Below, piece after piece: positions 31,402-32,631 of a DNA stretch of 32,631 bases (positions within the stretch are counted from its first letter, which is position 1; each line of letters opens with the position of its first letter). A model generated the notes under the pieces. It made no database searches and was not told the origin of the DNA. It saw only the letters and a list, made by a program, of their open reading frames with translations. Made by a program: the position numbers and the translations under genes. Source of the stretch: Metaruminococcus_A sp003150405 (GTDB lineage Bacteria; Bacillota; Clostridia; Oscillospirales; Ruminococcaceae); the NCBI GenBank assembly GCA_902489745.1, contig CABUBB010000024.1:1-32631 (forward strand), in the 5' to 3' direction.

Positions 31402-32568
31402 ATGAAGGTTCTGGTGATTACGGCGACCATTGGGCAGGGCCATAATGCGGTTGCACGTTCCATTGCGAACGGCCTTTCTGCGCGCGGCGTGGATTGCGAA
31501 GTGCTGGATATGTACCGTTATTTTAGCCCGGCGCTGCAAAAAATTGTACAGGGCGGCTACCTGGCCTCGATTAAATCGGTTTCGGCCATGCATGTTCGCA
31601 AGATTGGCGAAAAATATTACGATATGATGGAAAAGGGCTACCGCCCTCTCAATGAGCATGCGTTTGCGCGTTTCAAAAATCTGCCGTTTGCTAAGTCGCT
31701 GAAAAAATATTTGGACGAATACCAGCCGGATCTCATTATATGCACCCAGGTGTACTGCGTACATATCATGGACATTGTCAAGTCCAAAGGCTGGACCGAC
31801 GCTGTCCTGATGGGAGTGGACACCGACTTTACGGTGCAGGCGCATTGGCAGGGGAACGACTACCTGGATTATATTGTCACTGCTTCAGAGGGGCTGACCG
31901 GGCAGCTGCTCATGAAACAGGTACCCAAGGAGCGGGTTTTGCCCTTTGGCATTCCAATTTCCCCGCGGTTTCAGGAGCGGGTGGACAAGCGGGCGGCACG
32001 GGAGATGCTCTGCCTGGATCCGGAGAAAAAAACACTGCTCATTATGGGCGGCAGCATGGGTTACGGCAGCATTGACAAGACCATTTTGCAGCTGGACGCC
32101 CTGCCGTTTGATTTTCAGGTGATGGTGGTCTGCGGCAGCAACCTGCGGATGCGAGCCAAGCTAAAAAAGCTCAAAACCAACAAACGGTTTGATATCTACG
32201 GCTTTTCCTATGATATTCCGCTGATGATGGATGCGGCAGATGTGATGATCACCAAGCCCGGCGGCATTTCGCTTTCGGAAGGGCTCGCCAAAAACCTGCC
32301 GATGGTGCTGGACAATGCCATTCCCGGCATGGAGGACCGCAATGCCGATTTTATGGTGGAGCGCGGGCTGGCGCTTGCGGTGCGCAAGACCTACCCTATC
32401 ACCCAGGCGGTGACCGACCTGCTGGACAACGACGAACGCGCCGCAAAAATGCGGGAAAACATGAAAGAACATGCGCATCCGGATTCCACCGAAAAACTCT
32501 GTGCGTTTATCATCGCCCGGGCAAAGGAACACGAGCAGGCAAAGGAATTGGAAGCGCTTCCGCTGTAA
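31402..32568 (+). CDS. MurG/UgtP-like glycosyltransferase (diacylglycerol glycosyltransferase family)
   Basis: This 388-residue GT28-type GT-B enzyme has an N-terminal domain starting MKVLVITATIGQGHNAVARS, where the G-x-G-H loop is typical of MGDG synthase and UgtP. It also has MGVDTDFTVQAHW and FGIPISPRF, and a C-terminal UDP-sugar site ITKPGGISLSEGLAKNLPMV. Family members add glucose or galactose to diacylglycerol on the cytoplasmic face, making membrane glycolipids and anchors for wall polymers. I chose ATG 31402, which follows GGAAGGAGAGAGG; the in-frame ATG at 31273 would add 43 unrelated residues. It has its own promoter. Confidence 0.92.
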   Translation: MKVLVITATIGQGHNAVARSIANGLSARGVDCEVLDMYRYFSPALQKIVQGGYLASIKSVSAMHVRKIGEKYYDMMEKGYRPLNEHAFARFKNLPFAKSLKKYLDEYQPDLIICTQVYCVHIMDIVKSKGWTDAVLMGVDTDFTVQAHWQGNDYLDYIVTASEGLTGQLLMKQVPKERVLPFGIPISPRFQERVDKRAAREMLCLDPEKKTLLIMGGSMGYGSIDKTILQLDALPFDFQVMVVCGSNLRMRAKLKKLKTNKRFDIYGFSYDIPLMMDAADVMITKPGGISLSEGLAKNLPMVLDNAIPGMEDRNADFMVERGLALAVRKTYPITQAVTDLLDNDERAAKMRENMKEHAHPDSTEKLCAFIIARAKEHEQAKELEALPL

Positions 32569-32631
32569 CGCGGCAGGCTCGTTTGAAAACACAAATGAAT
32601 GGCACAAACAGGCCCCGCACCGAATTTCGGT

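Overview
The window looks like chromosomal DNA of a Gram-positive anaerobe of the Clostridia, probably Oscillospiraceae/Ruminococcaceae. This is inferred from AGGAGG-type ribosome sites, an elongator tRNA-Met close to the Bacillus form, a LytR-CpsA-Psr (LCP) cell-wall ligase, LicD proteins, and dense operons with 1-30 nt spacing. I see no insertion sequence, CRISPR array, integrase or rRNA.

Layout. 1-5200 (+): a partial tRNA-Met; a membrane-anchored MerR regulator; a MATE exporter whose leader holds a small ORF overlapping a terminator hairpin; a membrane protein with a possible papain-like tail; a half-size EamA transporter. 5184-8643: a minus-strand XRE regulator, a free-standing structured RNA of about 150 nt on the plus strand with C-rich loops, then a minus-strand operon of an ABC-2 exporter (ATPase plus permease) and a FabG-like SDR. 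9022-29150 (-): one 20-kb surface-glycan operon of 18 genes, read from a TTGACT/TAAAAT promoter near 29265. 29521-32568 (+): a small XRE protein, a MacB-type ATPase coupled to a 56-residue ORF, and a UgtP/MurG-like glycolipid glycosyltransferase.

How the glycan operon works. A sugar-kinase/GalU-type fusion, GalE and Glf can make UDP-galactose and UDP-galactofuranose. A monotopic sugar-phosphate transferase starts the repeat unit on undecaprenyl phosphate. Two GT2 enzymes and a DUF4422 protein extend it, Wzx flips it, a Wzy-like protein polymerises it, and LCP attaches it to the wall. Inside the operon sits a phosphonate block: PEP mutase, phosphonopyruvate decarboxylase, an iron alcohol dehydrogenase and a LicC/PntC-like cytidylyltransferase. 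No aminotransferase is present, so the predicted product is CMP-activated 2-hydroxyethylphosphonate. Two LicD proteins, usually phosphocholine transferases, are candidates to put it on the glycan.

The most distinctive feature is at the operon's end. Two otherwise different acyltransferase genes share a nearly identical 67/68-bp segment with a run of nine G near the 5' end of the coding strand. In the downstream gene nine G keeps the frame open (ON). In the upstream gene nine G puts the natural start out of frame (OFF), and ten would restore it. This is the pattern expected of phase-variable glycan acylation by homopolymer slippage.
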